Of a stretch of 64,000 nucleotides of DNA, positions 63,352 to 64,000 are shown in pieces (position 1 is the first letter of the stretch; each line of letters begins with the position of its first letter). The translations under genes and the position numbers were made by a program. The stretch is from Silurus meridionalis. Taxonomy: Eukaryota > Chordata > Actinopteri > Siluriformes > Siluridae. The notes under the pieces were generated by a model. It searched no databases, was not told the DNA's origin, and was given only the letters and a program-made list of their open reading frames with translations. The stretch spans positions 18,218,132-18,282,131 of the forward strand of contig NC_060885.1 in NCBI RefSeq assembly GCF_014805685.1. The letters run 5' to 3'.

Positions 63352-64000
63352 TATATTTTAGCTCCATGCTGTTAATCTGCCATACACAAAGACACTTACA
63401 CATGAAAATATTTAGGGAAAGCAACTGTGAAATATGAAGCTCACTGCATACAATTCCATGCAACTTCTAAAGTACTTTGCAAAGGTCTTGGTAATATAAA
63501 TACACATAAAATAAAGCATTTGCTTTTTTTTTTGTCCGAAGTGTATTTGGTAAATCCTTCATGAATAAAACGCTGAATGAAAATCTATAAAAATCTATTT
63601 TATGGACACTTTTAAATCATGTTGATAAAGATACAGTGTTGCACATGTCAGAAGTAATTCCTGTTAAACATATCTCCATTTGGGGAAGGAGAAATGTAGG
63701 GTTAGAGGGAGGGTGAGAGAGAATTTAAATATTTACTCAGATTGATTAAACTGCAGTGCCATAGCAGCCATTTTTGGTATAAACACATCAACAGACGCTC
63801 ATCCCAGGCATTATTACCATTTCTCCCTGTAATATTTATCAACCAAGACACACACACCAACATATTCCATCTCCCTTCTCTGTGATCACACTGCTAAAAT
63901 AGCAGAGGGGCTGTTTTTATCATTATTGCTAATATTCTCAGCAGCAGATATCATACATAATTGAATATTCTGTTTCTCAGTGCAGCAAGAAAACACAGAT
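63352..64000. other. intron 8, to window end
   Basis: Non-coding. No match to the next expected prkg1 exon is present, including the AG-preceded segment near 63980. Confidence 0.6.

Noticed and set aside
63960..64000. Exon 9 of prkg1 after the AG at 63980
   Set aside because: GTTTCTCAG looks like an acceptor, but the following bases do not encode the expected FKHLIGG segment.

Overview
The window is vertebrate nuclear DNA, almost certainly from a teleost fish. It is AT-rich and full of long CA/TG, CT, GATA and AT microsatellites. Its transposons are fish-typical: Tc1-like elements, an L2 LINE, a DIRS1-like retrotransposon, hAT and pogo/Tigger-like elements, and tRNA-Glu SINEs. The genes have introns with GT..AG borders. 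The repeat mix would suit an otophysan such as a catfish, but that is an inference. I see no bacterial genes, operons, CRISPR array or functional tRNA/rRNA gene.

The only protein-coding gene I can support is the 5' half of prkg1, cGMP-dependent protein kinase 1, on the + strand. Two alternative first exons are present: 1-alpha (ATG at 11073) and 1-beta (ATG at 20467), each after its own CpG-rich leader. Both join in frame to the same seven exons: 25121-25287, 36081-36194, 51623-51728, 54026-54089, 57556-57633, 57771-57865 and 61070-61135. Together these encode the dimerising leucine zipper, the autoinhibitory segment and both cyclic-nucleotide-binding domains (CNB-A and CNB-B). The kinase domain must lie beyond position 64000. 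Every junction keeps frame: 947 nt of alpha coding sequence (315 codons plus 2 nt) and 995 nt for beta. I cannot tell which teleost paralogue (prkg1a or prkg1b) this is.

Layout: 1-7330 is gene-free 5' flank with microsatellites. 7331-10400 is a Tc1-like element split by an L2 LINE. 10640-11329 is the alpha promoter and exon. 11330-20040 is intron with two adjacent Tc1 elements and a hAT remnant. 20040-20771 is the beta promoter and exon. 20772-25120 is intron with a minus-strand SINE. Intron 2 holds a decayed DIRS-like retrotransposon (26138-29550) and a Tc1 inside another Tc1 (31691-33345). Intron 3 holds a minus-strand Tc1, a pogo/Tigger-like element and a hAT-like mosaic. Introns 4-8 hold a plus-strand SINE, its probable partner LINE tail and one more Tc1.

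I found no new enzymatic or defence system. The most checkable points are these: the regulatory cluster before exon 1-beta; a uORF whose stop overlaps the alpha start codon; the long CA, UG and U tracts beside three of the splice donors; the SINE/LINE pair with shared tails and target-site duplications; and a perfect 21-bp inverted repeat with no assigned origin. All family calls rest on reading translations and recalled repeat sequences, not on database searches.
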